Shown here piece after piece: positions 1 to 8,467 of a DNA stretch of 13,757 nt. The notes under the pieces were generated by a model, which saw nothing but the letters and a program-made list of their open reading frames with translations, was not told where the DNA came from and searched no databases. Made by a program: the position numbers and the translations under genes. This stretch comes from Hylemonella sp. UBA2468. GTDB lineage: Bacteria; Pseudomonadota; Gammaproteobacteria; Burkholderiales; Burkholderiaceae_C. The stretch lies in assembly GCA_002342165.1 (NCBI GenBank), contig DDPM01000155.1, positions 1 through 13,757 of the forward strand, written 5' to 3'. Numbering within the stretch: the stretch's first letter is position 1; each line of letters opens with the position of its first letter.

Positions 1-276
1 GTGCTCAAAGCCGAAAAGCTGCTATTGCTGACCAATACCACCGGTGTTTTGGACAAATCTGGCACCTTGTTGACCGACCTTACTGCCCAACGCATTGACC
101 AACTGTTTGCCGATGGCACGATTTCCGGAGGCATGTTGCCCAAAATCAGCGGCGCATTGGATGCTGCCAAAAGCGGCGTGAATGCGGTGCACATCATTGA
201 TGGGCGGGTGCCCCATGTGTTGCTTTTGGAAATTCTGACCGAGCAAGCCTTTGGCACCATGATTCGGTCGCAATAA
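1..276 (+). CDS. argB: Acetylglutamate kinase, C-terminal part (5' end outside window)
   Basis: Partial gene: the reading frame is open from base 1 and ends with TAA at 274-276, leaving the last 91 residues of a protein that is usually about 300 residues long. The enzyme phosphorylates N-acetyl-L-glutamate with ATP, the second step of the acetylated arginine pathway in the cytoplasm. The visible part carries typical C-terminal ArgB segments: [10 protein letters not shown] near residues 9-18 of the fragment, [12 protein letters not shown] near 38-49, the AAKSGV stretch, HIIDGRVPH near 64-72, and the ending AFGTMIRS. The GTG at base 1 is an internal valine codon, not a start. The family call is firm. 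Regulation by arginine cannot be judged because the N-terminal part is missing. Confidence 0.95.
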   Translation: MLKAEKLLLLTNTTGVLDKSGTLLTDLTAQRIDQLFADGTISGGMLPKISGALDAAKSGVNAVHIIDGRVPHVLLLEILTEQAFGTMIRSQ

Positions 277-336
277 GTTGGCCATTCGAGCCCATTGCAA
301 ACAAGGCATCTGTAAGTGCCCACACCACGGGGGCTG

Positions 337-345
337 TGCGAGAAT
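337..345 (+). promoter_or_regulatory. Possible extended -10 promoter for slmA
   Basis: In the 94-base gap between argB and slmA, the sequence TGCGAGAAT fits an extended -10 element (TG, one base, then GAGAAT, four of six matches to TATAAT). Transcription would start near 352, giving a leader of about 19 bases. No good -35 box is seen at the right distance. A similar TGTGCGA sequence lies before the Bug gene at 10591-10597. This is inference from motif shape only. Confidence 0.3.
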
Positions 346-370
346 TCAACAAACAACCAGCCGAGACCTC

Positions 371-1042
371 ATGACCGACGCCCCCGCCAGCATGACGCCC
401 CCCTCCGACACCGACACCACCAGTGACGATGGAGATGCCCAAGGGGGCACCACTAAGGTTCGAAAGCGTCCCAAGCCCGGTGAGCGGCGCATTCAAATTT
501 TGCAGGCCTTGGCCACCATGTTGGAGCAGCCCGGTGCAGAACGCATCACCACAGCGGCATTAGCAGCCAAGTTGGAGGTGAGCGAAGCCGCTCTGTACCG
601 CCACTTTGCCAGCAAGGCGCAAATGTTTGAGGGGTTGATCGACTTTATTGAGCAGTCTGTGCTGAGCTTGGCGCAGCAAATTGTGGAGCGCGATTCCACC
701 GACCCCAAGGCGCAAATTGGCAAGGTGGTGGCCATGATGCTGCAGTTTGCCGAGAAAAACCCAGGCATGACGCGCGTGATGGTGGGCGATGCTTTGGTGT
801 TTGAGCATGAGCGATTGCAAACCCGCATGAACCAGTTTTTTGACAAGGTGGAGTCCACCCTAAAGCAAAGCCTGCGCGACCACGCCCAAGCCAGTGGCTC
901 GGCCACACCCAGTGTGGACGCTCAGGTTCAGGCTTCGGTGCTGACGGCCTTTGTTGTGGGGCGTTTGCAGCGTTTTGCCCGATCGGGCTTTCGCCGCATG
1001 CCTACCGAACAATTGGAATTGAGTTTGGCTCGCTTGATTTGA
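371..1042 (+). CDS. slmA: Nucleoid occlusion factor SlmA, TetR-like
   Basis: SlmA binds chromosomal sites and blocks FtsZ ring assembly over the nucleoid, coupling division to DNA segregation. I start at ATG 371 (223 residues). The frame is open back to a TTG at 278, but that would add residues with no family resemblance. The first 35 or so residues are rich in Asp, Thr and Pro and probably disordered. A TetR-type DNA-binding domain follows: helix-turn-helix around residues 58-80 with the hallmark VSEAALYRHF, then SKAQMFEGLIDFIE. The C-terminal domain has segments matching E. coli SlmA as I recall it, such as EKNPGMTRVMVGDALVFE and the ending RFARSGFRRMPTEQ. No strong ribosome binding site precedes 371. 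The stop overlaps the start of the ABC transporter gene. A general TetR repressor is the alternative, but the C-terminal match favours SlmA. Confidence 0.88.
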   Translation: MTDAPASMTPPSDTDTTSDDGDAQGGTTKVRKRPKPGERRIQILQALATMLEQPGAERITTAALAAKLEVSEAALYRHFASKAQMFEGLIDFIEQSVLSLAQQIVERDSTDPKAQIGKVVAMMLQFAEKNPGMTRVMVGDALVFEHERLQTRMNQFFDKVESTLKQSLRDHAQASGSATPSVDAQVQASVLTAFVVGRLQRFARSGFRRMPTEQLELSLARLI

Positions 1043-2874
1043 GATCTGAAGCTTCCCGACACGGCGCGCAGCAGCCGTCGGCTCCAACACCCACTTCGCC
1101 CCCTCGTTCGGACTGGGTCACCCTAAAAAGGTTGCTGCCCTACCTGTGGCCCTACAAATGGCGCGTTCTTGCTGCCTTGTCCTTCATGGTCGCGGCCAAA
1201 GTGTCCAACGTGGGTGTGCCGCTGCTGCTCAAAGAGTTAGTAGACGCATTGGCTTTCCCCTTGGGGGATTCGCGCGCTGTGGCCGTGGTGCCCTTAGGGT
1301 TGTTGCTGGCTTACGGTTTGTTGCGTTTGTGTACGTCTTTGTTCACGGAGCTGCGCGAACTGGTGTTTGCCAAGGCCACTCAGGGTGCAGCGCGCACCAT
1401 TGCCCTTCAAACCTTTGAACATTTGCATGCCCTGAGCTTGCGCTTTCACTTAGAGCGGCAAACGGGCGGCATGACGCGCGACATCGAGCGCGGCGTGCGC
1501 GGCATTGAGTCCTTGATTTCGTATTCCCTCTACAGCATCGTGCCCACGCTCATCGAGGTGTTGATGGTCTTGACCATCCTGGCCCTGAAGTTTGACCCGT
1601 GGTTTGCGTGGATCACCCTGTCGGCCCTGGGGTTGTACATCCTGTTCACCGTGAGCGTCACGGAGTGGCGCACCCAGTTTCGGCGCGAAGCCAATGAATT
1701 TGATTCTGCAGCCCACACCCGCGCCATTGACTCGTTGCTGAATTACGAAACGGTCAAATACTTCAACAACGAAACTTTTGAAGCCCGACGTTACGACGAA
1801 AGCCTAGACCGCTTGCGCAAAGCGCGTCTCAAGTCCCAAACCACTTTGAGTTTGCTCAATACCGGCCAACAGCTCATCATTGCGGTTGGGCTGGTGGCCA
1901 TGCTTTGGCGCGCCACCGAAGGCGTGGTGTCGGGCCACATGACCTTGGGCGACCTGGTGATGATCAATGCCTTCATGATTCAGCTCTACATCCCGCTCAA
2001 TTTTTTGGGTGTGTTGTATCGGGAAATCAAGCAAAGCCTGACCGACCTGGACAAAATGTTCACGCTGATGGAGCGCGAACGCGAGGTGGCCGACGCGCCC
2101 AACGCCACAGCCTTGGCCTATGACCCACACAGTGCTGCAGTGGATGTGCGGTTTGACCATGTCAGCTTTGGTTATGACGCCGCCCGCCCGTTGTTGCACG
2201 ACATCAGCTTTTACATTCCTGCCGGTCAAACCGTGGCTGTAGTGGGGCCGTCTGGGGCGGGCAAATCCACCTTGGCCCGTTTGCTCTTTCGTTTTTACGA
2301 TGTACAGGGCGGCAGCATTGCACTGGCGGGACAAGACATTCGCAAGGTCACCCAAGCCAGCTTGCGCCAAGCCATAGGCATCGTGCCGCAGGATACAGTG
2401 CTGTTCAACGACACCGTGGCGTACAACATTGCCTACGGCCGACCGGGTAGCTCACCCCAAGAGGTACAAGAAGCGGCGCGTGCAGCGCATATTCACGACT
2501 TTATAAATGCCGCCCCCAAAGGCTACAACACCATGGTGGGCGAGCGTGGCCTCAAACTCTCAGGCGGCGAAAAACAGCGTGTCGCCATCGCCCGCACCCT
2601 GCTGAAAAACCCGCCCGTCATGATTTTTGATGAGGCCACCTCGGCGCTTGACTCTGCCAATGAACGCGCCATTCAGGCTGAGCTTGAGGCCATTGCCCAG
2701 AACAAAACCACTTTGGTGATTGCCCATAGGCTCTCCACCGTGGTGTGTGCCCACGAGATACTGGTGATGAACGCCGGCCGTATTGAAGAGCGCGGCACCC
2801 ATGCCCAGCTGCTGGCCATGGGAGGCACTTATGCCGGCATGTGGGCTTTGCAGCAACAATCGGAACAAGAATAA
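1039..2874 (+). CDS. Atm1-type ABC exporter (fused membrane and ATPase domains)
   Basis: A half-transporter of 611 residues that would work as a homodimer in the inner membrane. Residues about 25-330 form a six-helix exporter domain. NTGQ at 274-277 sits where Atm1/ABCB7/HMT1 proteins contact glutathione-type ligands, and the preceding YETVKYFNNE is also typical of that group. The ATPase domain is complete: Walker A GPSGAGKST (403-411), Q-loop Q451, signature LSGGEKQ (507-513), Walker B VMIFDEATSALD (527-538) and H-loop H563. Known relatives export glutathione-linked metal or sulfur compounds; the substrate here is inferred. The start is TTG 1039, whose TTGA overlaps the slmA stop and suggests translational coupling. 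A start further downstream (TTG 1131) would cut into the conserved PYLWPYKWR segment. An MsbA-like lipid flippase is less likely. Confidence 0.9.
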   Translation: MRSEASRHGAQQPSAPTPTSPPRSDWVTLKRLLPYLWPYKWRVLAALSFMVAAKVSNVGVPLLLKELVDALAFPLGDSRAVAVVPLGLLLAYGLLRLCTSLFTELRELVFAKATQGAARTIALQTFEHLHALSLRFHLERQTGGMTRDIERGVRGIESLISYSLYSIVPTLIEVLMVLTILALKFDPWFAWITLSALGLYILFTVSVTEWRTQFRREANEFDSAAHTRAIDSLLNYETVKYFNNETFEARRYDESLDRLRKARLKSQTTLSLLNTGQQLIIAVGLVAMLWRATEGVVSGHMTLGDLVMINAFMIQLYIPLNFLGVLYREIKQSLTDLDKMFTLMEREREVADAPNATALAYDPHSAAVDVRFDHVSFGYDAARPLLHDISFYIPAGQTVAVVGPSGAGKSTLARLLFRFYDVQGGSIALAGQDIRKVTQASLRQAIGIVPQDTVLFNDTVAYNIAYGRPGSSPQEVQEAARAAHIHDFINAAPKGYNTMVGERGLKLSGGEKQRVAIARTLLKNPPVMIFDEATSALDSANERAIQAELEAIAQNKTTLVIAHRLSTVVCAHEILVMNAGRIEERGTHAQLLAMGGTYAGMWALQQQSEQE

Positions 2875-2909
2875 ATTCAAGCCCTAACCTAGCTTAAAAC
2901 CAGCCTCCT

Positions 2910-3938
2910 ATGGACACCTTGACTTTGATTCGGCCCGACGACTGGCACGTGCATGTGCGTGACGGCGTTGCTTTAAACACCGTGGTGCCGCACACAGCGC
3001 GCCAGTTTGCCCGTGCGCTTATCATGCCCAACCTCAAGCCGCCTGTGACGACCGCGCAAGCCGCGTTGGCTTACAAGGCGCGTATTTTGGCGGCGGTGCC
3101 TGCCGGGCTGGCGTTTGAGCCGCTCATGTCGCTTTACCTGACCGATCATTTGCCCCCAGAAGAAATCGCCCGCGCGGCTGATGCCGGTGTGGTGGCTTGC
3201 AAGCTTTACCCAGCCGGTGCCACCACCCACAGCGATGCGGGGGTGACGAATATCCGCAACATTTACCCCACCTTGGAGGCCATGCAAAGGCATGGACTGT
3301 TGCTCTTGGTGCATGGCGAGGTCACCTCGCCCGAGGTCGATTTGTTTGATCGCGAGGCCGTGTTTATTGAAGAGCAGCTGATTCCCCTGCGACGGGATTT
3401 TCCGGAACTCAAAATCGTGATGGAGCACATCACCACCTTAGAGGCCGCGCAGTATGTCATGCAAGCTGGCCGCTACACGGCCGCCACGATCACCGCGCAC
3501 CACCTGCTGTACAACCGCAACGCCATTTTTACGGGCGGTATTCGACCCCACTATTACTGTTTGCCGGTGTTGAAGCGCGAGGTTCACCGCCAAGCCCTGG
3601 TGCAAGCCGCCACCAACGGCAGCCCGCAATTTTTCTTAGGTACCGACAGTGCGCCCCACCCGGCACATTTAAAAGAACACGCCAGTGGCTGCGCTGGTTG
3701 CTACACCGCCCATGCGGCTTTAGAGATGTATGCCGAGGTTTTTGATGCCGCTGGCGCTTTGCACCGGCTCGAAGGCTTTGCCAGTTTCCACGGCCCTGAT
3801 TTTTACGGCCTGCCGCGCAATACCAGCACCGTGACCTTAAAGCGCCAAAGCTGGACGCCGCCGCCCAGCTTCCCACTGGGTGAAGCCGAGCTCAAACCCA
3901 TGCGCTCGGGCGAAGCGTTGCCGTGGTCCATGGCATAG
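2910..3938 (+). CDS. pyrC: Dihydroorotase (E. coli PyrC type)
   Basis: This zinc enzyme interconverts N-carbamoyl-L-aspartate and dihydroorotate in pyrimidine synthesis. The 342-residue length fits the short PyrC class (about 345 residues). Metal and catalytic positions are present: H13 and H15 in WHVHVRD, the lysine to be carboxylated K98 in [15 protein letters not shown]135 in LVHGEV, H173 in MEHITT, and D246 in [13 protein letters not shown] near 38-41 is part of the substrate site. It follows the ABC gene by 35 bases, with no clear Shine-Dalgarno sequence before ATG 2910, so it may depend on upstream translation or have a weak start. Its last 16 bases overlap the DUF3025 gene. All key residues are intact and I expect an active enzyme. 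Confidence 0.96.
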   Translation: MDTLTLIRPDDWHVHVRDGVALNTVVPHTARQFARALIMPNLKPPVTTAQAALAYKARILAAVPAGLAFEPLMSLYLTDHLPPEEIARAADAGVVACKLYPAGATTHSDAGVTNIRNIYPTLEAMQRHGLLLLVHGEVTSPEVDLFDREAVFIEEQLIPLRRDFPELKIVMEHITTLEAAQYVMQAGRYTAATITAHHLLYNRNAIFTGGIRPHYYCLPVLKREVHRQALVQAATNGSPQFFLGTDSAPHPAHLKEHASGCAGCYTAHAALEMYAEVFDAAGALHRLEGFASFHGPDFYGLPRNTSTVTLKRQSWTPPPSFPLGEAELKPMRSGEALPWSMA

Positions 3939-4720
3939 ATTGGTCGGCCCCTTGGCTGGCGCCTTATCAAGCCGTGGGCCAAAAAATAGAGGGCAGCGTC
4001 TTGCAGTGCGGTTTGACGGTGCACGAGGCCCTCAACCATGCCCAATACGAACAAGGCTACCCTACACCGGTGCGTTTTGTGCCGCAGTCGGATTTGCCAT
4101 CGGGCGTGGCCTATGAGCAGTTTATTTTTGACACAGGCTGCGTGCCCACCCGTGACGGCGCACACGACTTTTTCAATGGCCTGTGTTGGCTGCTTTTCCC
4201 CAAGCTCAAGCAGCGCCTGAACCACTTGCAGGCGCATGCTTTGGCCGAGCAGCCCAGCACCTTAACCCGAGGGCCGGTGCGCGACGCCCTTACTTTGGTG
4301 GATGAAAACGCCGCGTGGCTTAGGGCGCCGAAAGTGCTTTGGAATGCCTTGCTGGCCAAAGAGTGGGGACGGGTGTGGGAACTCTGGCACCGGCATCATG
4401 CCGACGTGGGCTTGTGGTTGTTTGGCCACGCCTTGCTTGAAAAACTGGAGGTGCCCCGCAAGCCCATCACCGCTCATGTGATTTGGATTCCGCCAGAGGC
4501 TCCCATGTCTTGGGGTGCTGGCGGACCGACCAGCCCGGCAGACTTATCGGCCTGCGACAACTGGTGCGCTCAATTGTTGAGTGCCGATTGTCTCGCGGCC
4601 AAGGCGTTTGCCCACTTGCCCGTATTGGGTGTGCCCGGCTGGTGGTCCGCCAATACTGACCCCGGTTTTTACAACGACCCCCAGGTATTTCGGCCACCCA
4701 GGGACTATGCAGGCCCCTGA
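3923..4720 (+). CDS. DUF3025 family protein, function unknown
   Basis: Predicted soluble protein of 265 residues with no signal peptide or membrane segment. The block [18 protein letters not shown] (75-92), followed by PKLKQRLN (93-100), is the DUF3025 signature. Further conserved stretches are [13 protein letters not shown] (120-132) and FGHALLEKL (167-175). The family is found mainly in beta- and gammaproteobacteria and has no assigned function that I know of. The start is GTG 3923, giving an N-terminus [14 protein letters not shown] that fits the family. The first 16 bases lie inside the end of pyrC in another frame, so translation is probably coupled. The HD pair at 81-82 and nearby polar residues could form an active site, but this is speculation. 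Confidence 0.85.
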   Translation: MVHGIDWSAPWLAPYQAVGQKIEGSVLQCGLTVHEALNHAQYEQGYPTPVRFVPQSDLPSGVAYEQFIFDTGCVPTRDGAHDFFNGLCWLLFPKLKQRLNHLQAHALAEQPSTLTRGPVRDALTLVDENAAWLRAPKVLWNALLAKEWGRVWELWHRHHADVGLWLFGHALLEKLEVPRKPITAHVIWIPPEAPMSWGAGGPTSPADLSACDNWCAQLLSADCLAAKAFAHLPVLGVPGWWSANTDPGFYNDPQVFRPPRDYAGP

Positions 4721-4806
4721 AGCTCAAACTTGCACAGTTTGTGGGGGTATGGCGCGCAAAGTTGGAATTTAAGACCCCAGTCCTTACCATCTGAACCTCA
4801 TTCCTG

Positions 4807-4812
4807 AAGGAG
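4807..4812 (+). promoter_or_regulatory. Ribosome binding site of htpX
   Basis: AAGGAG lies six bases before ATG 4819 and only three before the in-frame TTG at 4816. The spacing selects the ATG as start. It is one of the strongest Shine-Dalgarno sequences in the window and marks htpX as independently translated. Confidence 0.8.
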
Positions 4813-4818
4813 CTTTTG

Positions 4819-5691
4819 ATGAAACGCATTGTCTTGTTTGTGCTGACCAATTTGGCCATTGTGCTGGTACTGGGCGTGGTGTCTTCGCTGCTCGGAGTGG
4901 ATAAGTTTTTGACTGCCAACGGCCTGAATTTGGGCGCCTTATTGGGGTTTGCCTTGGTCATGGGGTTTGGAGGCGCTTTTATTTCGCTCCTGATCAGCAA
5001 GCCCATTGCCAAATGGAGCGCTGGGGTGCAGTTGATTGGGCAACCCCAATCTGCTGATGAGCAATGGTTGCTGGATACGGTGCGCAAATTTGCTAACCAA
5101 GCCCAAATTGGCATGCCGGAGGTGGGCATTTTTGAAGGGGAGCCCAACGCCTTTGCTACGGGAGCTTTTAAAAACTCTGCTCTTGTGGCGGTGAGCACTG
5201 GTTTGTTGCAGGGTATGACGCGAGAGGAAGTGGAGGCCGTTATTGGCCATGAAGTGGCCCACATTGCCAATGGCGACATGGTCACCATGGCCCTGATTCA
5301 AGGCGTGATGAACACTTTTGTGGTTTTCATCAGCCGAGTGGTGGGCTATGCGGTGGACAGTTTTTTGCGCCGCAACGACGAAGAAAACACCGGCCCGGGC
5401 ATTGGCTACTTTGTCACCACCATCGTCATGGACATATTGCTGGGTTTTGTGGCCGCTATCGTCGTGGCTTGGTTCAGCCGCCAGCGCGAGTTTCGCGCCG
5501 ACGCGGGGGCTGCGCAGCTCATGGGCCGCAAGCAACCCATGATCAATGCCTTGGCCCGATTGGGAGGCATGCAGGCGGGCGAACTGCCTAAGAGCATGGC
5601 GGCCATGGGGATTGCGGGGGGCATTGGGCAACTGTTTTCTACCCACCCCCCGTTGGAAGAGCGGATTGCGGCGCTGGAAAACAACGCCTAA
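4819..5691 (+). CDS. htpX: Membrane zinc protease HtpX
   Basis: HtpX is an inner-membrane M48 metalloprotease that helps remove misfolded membrane proteins, acting alongside FtsH in E. coli. The protein has 290 residues, close to the usual length. Two N-terminal membrane helices (about 3-25 and 34-57) and two central ones (about 155-178 and 192-215) give the expected topology with the active site facing the cytoplasm. The zinc site is complete: H144-E145 and H148 in GHEVAH, and E224 in REFRADAG as third ligand. The ending has the typical [14 protein letters not shown]. In many bacteria htpX is under heat-shock or CpxR control; I see no convincing sigma-32 promoter in the 98 bases before it. 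It ends one base from the stop of the converging gene. Confidence 0.96.
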   Translation: MKRIVLFVLTNLAIVLVLGVVSSLLGVDKFLTANGLNLGALLGFALVMGFGGAFISLLISKPIAKWSAGVQLIGQPQSADEQWLLDTVRKFANQAQIGMPEVGIFEGEPNAFATGAFKNSALVAVSTGLLQGMTREEVEAVIGHEVAHIANGDMVTMALIQGVMNTFVVFISRVVGYAVDSFLRRNDEENTGPGIGYFVTTIVMDILLGFVAAIVVAWFSRQREFRADAGAAQLMGRKQPMINALARLGGMQAGELPKSMAAMGIAGGIGQLFSTHPPLEERIAALENNA

Positions 5692-5692
5692 C

Positions 5693-7504
5693 CTAAATGG
5701 CATGAGATTGAGCGCTGGTGGGGACGCCTTGCATCACATCCAGCGCCAAGGCCTCGGCCACTTTAATGCCGTCCACCCCAGCAGACAATATACCGCCGGC
5801 ATAACCGGCGCCTTCTCCAGCGGGGTAGAGACCCCGAACATTCAAGCTCTGGCAGTCGGCTCCACGGGGGATGCGCAGGGGAGATGAGGTGCGGGTTTCC
5901 ACGCCGGTGAGCACCGCATCGGGCAGATCAAAACCTTTGATTTTTTTACCCCAAACGGGCAGGGCTTCCCGTAAGGCTTCTATGGCGTAGGAGGGCAAGG
6001 CCGACTCAAGCGAGCCCAGTTTCACCCCGGGCTTGTAGGACGGCAACACACTGCCCAAAGCCTGCGATGCTTGACCCTTGATGAAGTCTCCCACCAGTTG
6101 GCCCGGCGCCTCGTAGGTGCCGCCCCCCAATTGGTAAGCGCCGGACTCCAGCCGGCGCTGCAACACAATGCCTGAAAGGGGGTGAAACTGCCCTTGGCCC
6201 GCCAGTTGCATGGCTTCTTGGGCGTAACGCGCGCCCTCTGCTTCGCCAAAGGCGGCCTGCCAATGCTCTAAAGAGTTCCGGCTGAAGTCTGCCGGGTCTA
6301 TGCCCACCACCACGCCGGCATTGGCATTGCGCTCGTTGCGCGAGTACTGGCTCATGCCGTTGGTCACCACCCGCCCAGCCTCGCTGGTGGCGGCCACCAC
6401 CGTGCCACCTGGGCACATGCAAAAACTGTAGGCCGTGCGGCCGTTTTGGGCATGGTGCACCAGCTTGTAATCGGCTGCACCCAGCAAGGGGTGACCGGCA
6501 TGCCGCCCCCAGCGGGCGCGGTCAATCAGGCTTTGCGGGTGTTCAATGCGAAACCCCACCGAAAAAGGTTTGGCTACCATGGTCACACGTCTTGCCCAAA
6601 GCATGGCAAACGTGTCGCGCGAGCTGTGACCCAAGGCCATCACCACATGGCGGGCGGGCAGTTCGTAGGTTTGGCCCGTGGCTTGGTTCAGCACGCTTAA
6701 GCCCTCTATGCGCCCGCCCTGCAGCAACACATCCACCACACGCTGCTCAAAGTAGATCTCGCCGCCCAGCGCCGCAATCTGCTCGCGCATGTGCTCCACC
6801 ACCTTGACGAGCTTGAAGGTGCCAATATGCGGATGCGCCTCAAACAAAATATCTGCTGGTGCACCTGCCTTGACGAATTCTTGCATCACCTTGCGGCCCA
6901 AATGACGCGGGTCTTTGATTTGGCTGTAAAGCTTGCCATCAGAAAACGTACCCGCACCTCCTTCGCCAAATTGCACGTTCGATTCAGGGTGCAGCACCTG
7001 CTTGCGCCACAGCCCCCACGTGTCTTGGGTGCGTTGACGTACCGATTTGCCTCTTTCCAGCACAATGGGACGCAAGCCCATTTGGGCCAAGAGCAACGCC
7101 GCAAAGATACCGCAGGGTCCAAACCCCACCACCACCGGCCGCTCTTCATGAGCCAGGGTATGGGGTGGCTGGTAAGACGTGTCGGGCGATTTGCCAATGT
7201 GGGGGTGCTTTGCAAACCGGTGCAACAAGGCGGCTTCTTGGTCGGGTTGCACCAAGCTCAGGTCGACGATGTACACCGCCTGCAAGTCGGCTTTTCTTGC
7301 GTCAAAACTGCGCTTGAAAACCTGTAGATGTGCAATGAGCCCGCGGTCTATTCCCAGCGCTTGGGCGCTGAGCTGGGCTAGCGCTTCCACAGGATGGGCT
7401 ATGGGTCGCCGGTCGGCTTCGGTTTCAGCAGGGGCGTCGGTGGCCCGGCGCGCATCTACCGGCAGCGCTGACAGGGGCAACTTCAGTTCGGTGATGCGGA
7501 TCAT
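5693..7504 (-). CDS. FAD-dependent dehydrogenase, COG2509 type
   Basis: A cytoplasmic flavoprotein of 603 residues. An N-terminal region of about 115 residues comes first. The FAD-binding Rossmann fold then begins with VVVGFGPCG (124-132), with E150 at the end of the second strand to hold the ribose. It continues with NVQFGEGGAGTFSDGKL, a segment diagnostic of this group. The C-terminal FAD motif LYPAGEGAGYAGGILSAG lies at about 559-576. The family is annotated as uncharacterised NAD(FAD)-utilising dehydrogenases; the substrate is unknown. Start ATG 7504 shares its A with the stop of the cysteine synthase gene (TAATG), so translation is probably coupled and no separate promoter is needed. The coupling hints at a role tied to sulfur or thiol metabolism, but that is inference only. 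Confidence 0.88.
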   Translation of the reverse strand: MIRITELKLPLSALPVDARRATDAPAETEADRRPIAHPVEALAQLSAQALGIDRGLIAHLQVFKRSFDARKADLQAVYIVDLSLVQPDQEAALLHRFAKHPHIGKSPDTSYQPPHTLAHEERPVVVGFGPCGIFAALLLAQMGLRPIVLERGKSVRQRTQDTWGLWRKQVLHPESNVQFGEGGAGTFSDGKLYSQIKDPRHLGRKVMQEFVKAGAPADILFEAHPHIGTFKLVKVVEHMREQIAALGGEIYFEQRVVDVLLQGGRIEGLSVLNQATGQTYELPARHVVMALGHSSRDTFAMLWARRVTMVAKPFSVGFRIEHPQSLIDRARWGRHAGHPLLGAADYKLVHHAQNGRTAYSFCMCPGGTVVAATSEAGRVVTNGMSQYSRNERNANAGVVVGIDPADFSRNSLEHWQAAFGEAEGARYAQEAMQLAGQGQFHPLSGIVLQRRLESGAYQLGGGTYEAPGQLVGDFIKGQASQALGSVLPSYKPGVKLGSLESALPSYAIEALREALPVWGKKIKGFDLPDAVLTGVETRTSSPLRIPRGADCQSLNVRGLYPAGEGAGYAGGILSAGVDGIKVAEALALDVMQGVPTSAQSHAI

Positions 7505-8418
7505 TAAGTGGGCAAAAAGCCCTCCACCGACAAATAGCGTTCACCGGTGTCGTAGTTGAAGCCCAGCACGCGGGCCTTAGGGGGTAGGTCAGGCAGCTTT
7601 TGTGCAATGGCGGCCAGGGTGGCGCCTGAAGAAATGCCCACCAGCATACCCTCCTCGCGGGCGCTGCGCCGCGCCATCTCGCGGGCGGTTTCGGCTTCAA
7701 CGGTGATGACGCCATCGAGCAGGCTGGTGTCCAGGTTCTGTGGCACAAACCCCGCGCCTATACCCTGAATGGGGTGCGGGGCAGGAGCGCCGCCGGAAAT
7801 CACGGGGGAGGCAGTGGGCTCGACTGCAAACACTTTGAGCTGCGGCCATTGGGCCTTGAGCACGCGGGCACAACCGGTCAAATGGCCACCAGTACCCACG
7901 CCGGTGATGAGTGCATCCAACCCATCAGGAAAGTCTTGCAAGATTTCTTGGGCCGTGGTGCGCACATGTACTTCAATGTTGGCGGGGTTTTCAAACTGCT
8001 GGGGCATCCAAGCGTTGGGGGTGGCGGCCAGCAGTTCTTGGGCGCGCGCAATGGCGCCCTTCATGCCTTTTTCGCGCGGGGTCAGGTCAAAGCTGGCGCC
8101 ATAGGCCAGCATCAGGCGGCGGCGCTCGATGGACATGCTGTCGGGCATGACCAAAATCAGCTTGTAGCCCTTCACAGCCGCCACCATGGCCAAACCTACA
8201 CCTGTGTTGCCCGAGGTGGGTTCAATAATGGTGCTGCCATCCCGCAGCAGGCCTTTGGCTTCAGCGTCTTCCACCATGGCCAGTGCAATGCGGTCTTTGA
8301 TGGATCCGCCGGGGTTGCTACGCTCGGACTTGATCCAGACCTGATGGTTGCCAAACAAGCGGTTCATGCGCACGTGCGGGGTATTGCCGATGGATTGGAG
8401 AATGTTTTGGGCAATCAT
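7504..8418 (-). CDS. cysK: Cysteine synthase A (O-acetylserine sulfhydrylase)
   Basis: A PLP enzyme that makes L-cysteine from O-acetyl-L-serine and sulfide. The protein has 304 residues. K41 in NPGGSIKDR binds PLP. PTSGNTG (67-73) is the substrate loop, [10 protein letters not shown] holds the PLP phosphate, and the ending [14 protein letters not shown] is typical of CysK. The GVGTGG loop and FENPAN segment favour CysK over CysM, though the two are close and the gene could be labelled cysM elsewhere. The start is ATG 8418 with TTAGGAG just upstream. The frame stays open to 8625, but that extension is the antisense of rnpB and has no family resemblance. The gene diverges from rnpB and overlaps the FAD dehydrogenase start by one base. 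Confidence 0.92.
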   Translation of the reverse strand: MIAQNILQSIGNTPHVRMNRLFGNHQVWIKSERSNPGGSIKDRIALAMVEDAEAKGLLRDGSTIIEPTSGNTGVGLAMVAAVKGYKLILVMPDSMSIERRRLMLAYGASFDLTPREKGMKGAIARAQELLAATPNAWMPQQFENPANIEVHVRTTAQEILQDFPDGLDALITGVGTGGHLTGCARVLKAQWPQLKVFAVEPTASPVISGGAPAPHPIQGIGAGFVPQNLDTSLLDGVITVEAETAREMARRSAREEGMLVGISSGATLAAIAQKLPDLPPKARVLGFNYDTGERYLSVEGFLPT

Positions 8419-8423
8419 GAGGG

Positions 8424-8430
8424 CTCCTAA
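8424..8430 (-). promoter_or_regulatory. Ribosome binding site of cysK
   Basis: On the minus strand the sequence TTAGGAG ends five bases before ATG 8418. It settles the start at 8418 and argues against the longer open frame that runs to 8625. Confidence 0.8.
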
Positions 8431-8455
8431 GGGTAAGTGGAAATGGTGAATTCGT

Positions 8456-8461
8456 GATAAT
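8456..8461 (+). promoter_or_regulatory. -10 box of the rnpB promoter
   Basis: GATAAT (five of six matches to TATAAT) ends seven bases before 8468, the first base of the P1 helix of RNase P RNA, so the predicted start of transcription coincides with the mature 5' end. No clear -35 box is seen; the hexamer at 17-base spacing is GTAAGT. The box lies in the 49-base divergent gap shared with cysK. Confidence 0.6.
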
Positions 8462-8467
8462 GCCACG

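Noticed and set aside
278..370. TTG start giving an SlmA with 31 more residues
   Set aside because: The extra residues are unlike SlmA, and the stretch contains the likely promoter.
4721..4818. Possible heat-shock (sigma-32) promoter before htpX
   Set aside because: A CCCCAGT near 4774 resembles a -10 box, but no CTTGAA-like -35 occurs at proper spacing.
4467..5288. Long minus-strand open frame of 273 codons across the DUF3025 end and htpX
   Set aside because: It lies opposite two well-supported genes, has no recognisable domain, and its composition is that expected of an antisense frame.
4939..5703. Minus-strand open frame of 254 codons opposite htpX
   Set aside because: The protein is rich in His and Gln without any family pattern, as expected from the complement of htpX codons.
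5791..5805. Inverted repeat GCCGG/CCGGC
   Set aside because: It lies in the codons of the conserved FAD motif (AGYAGG) and lacks a T-run, so coding constraint explains it.
5941..5947. Run of seven T (seven A in the flavoprotein coding strand), as terminator or slippage site
   Set aside because: It encodes two lysines in a continuous frame, has no hairpin beside it, and its phase does not suit the usual -1 slippery heptamer.
6791..7327. Plus-strand open frame of 178 codons opposite the flavoprotein gene
   Set aside because: No recognisable domain; it is the complement of the conserved FAD-binding region.
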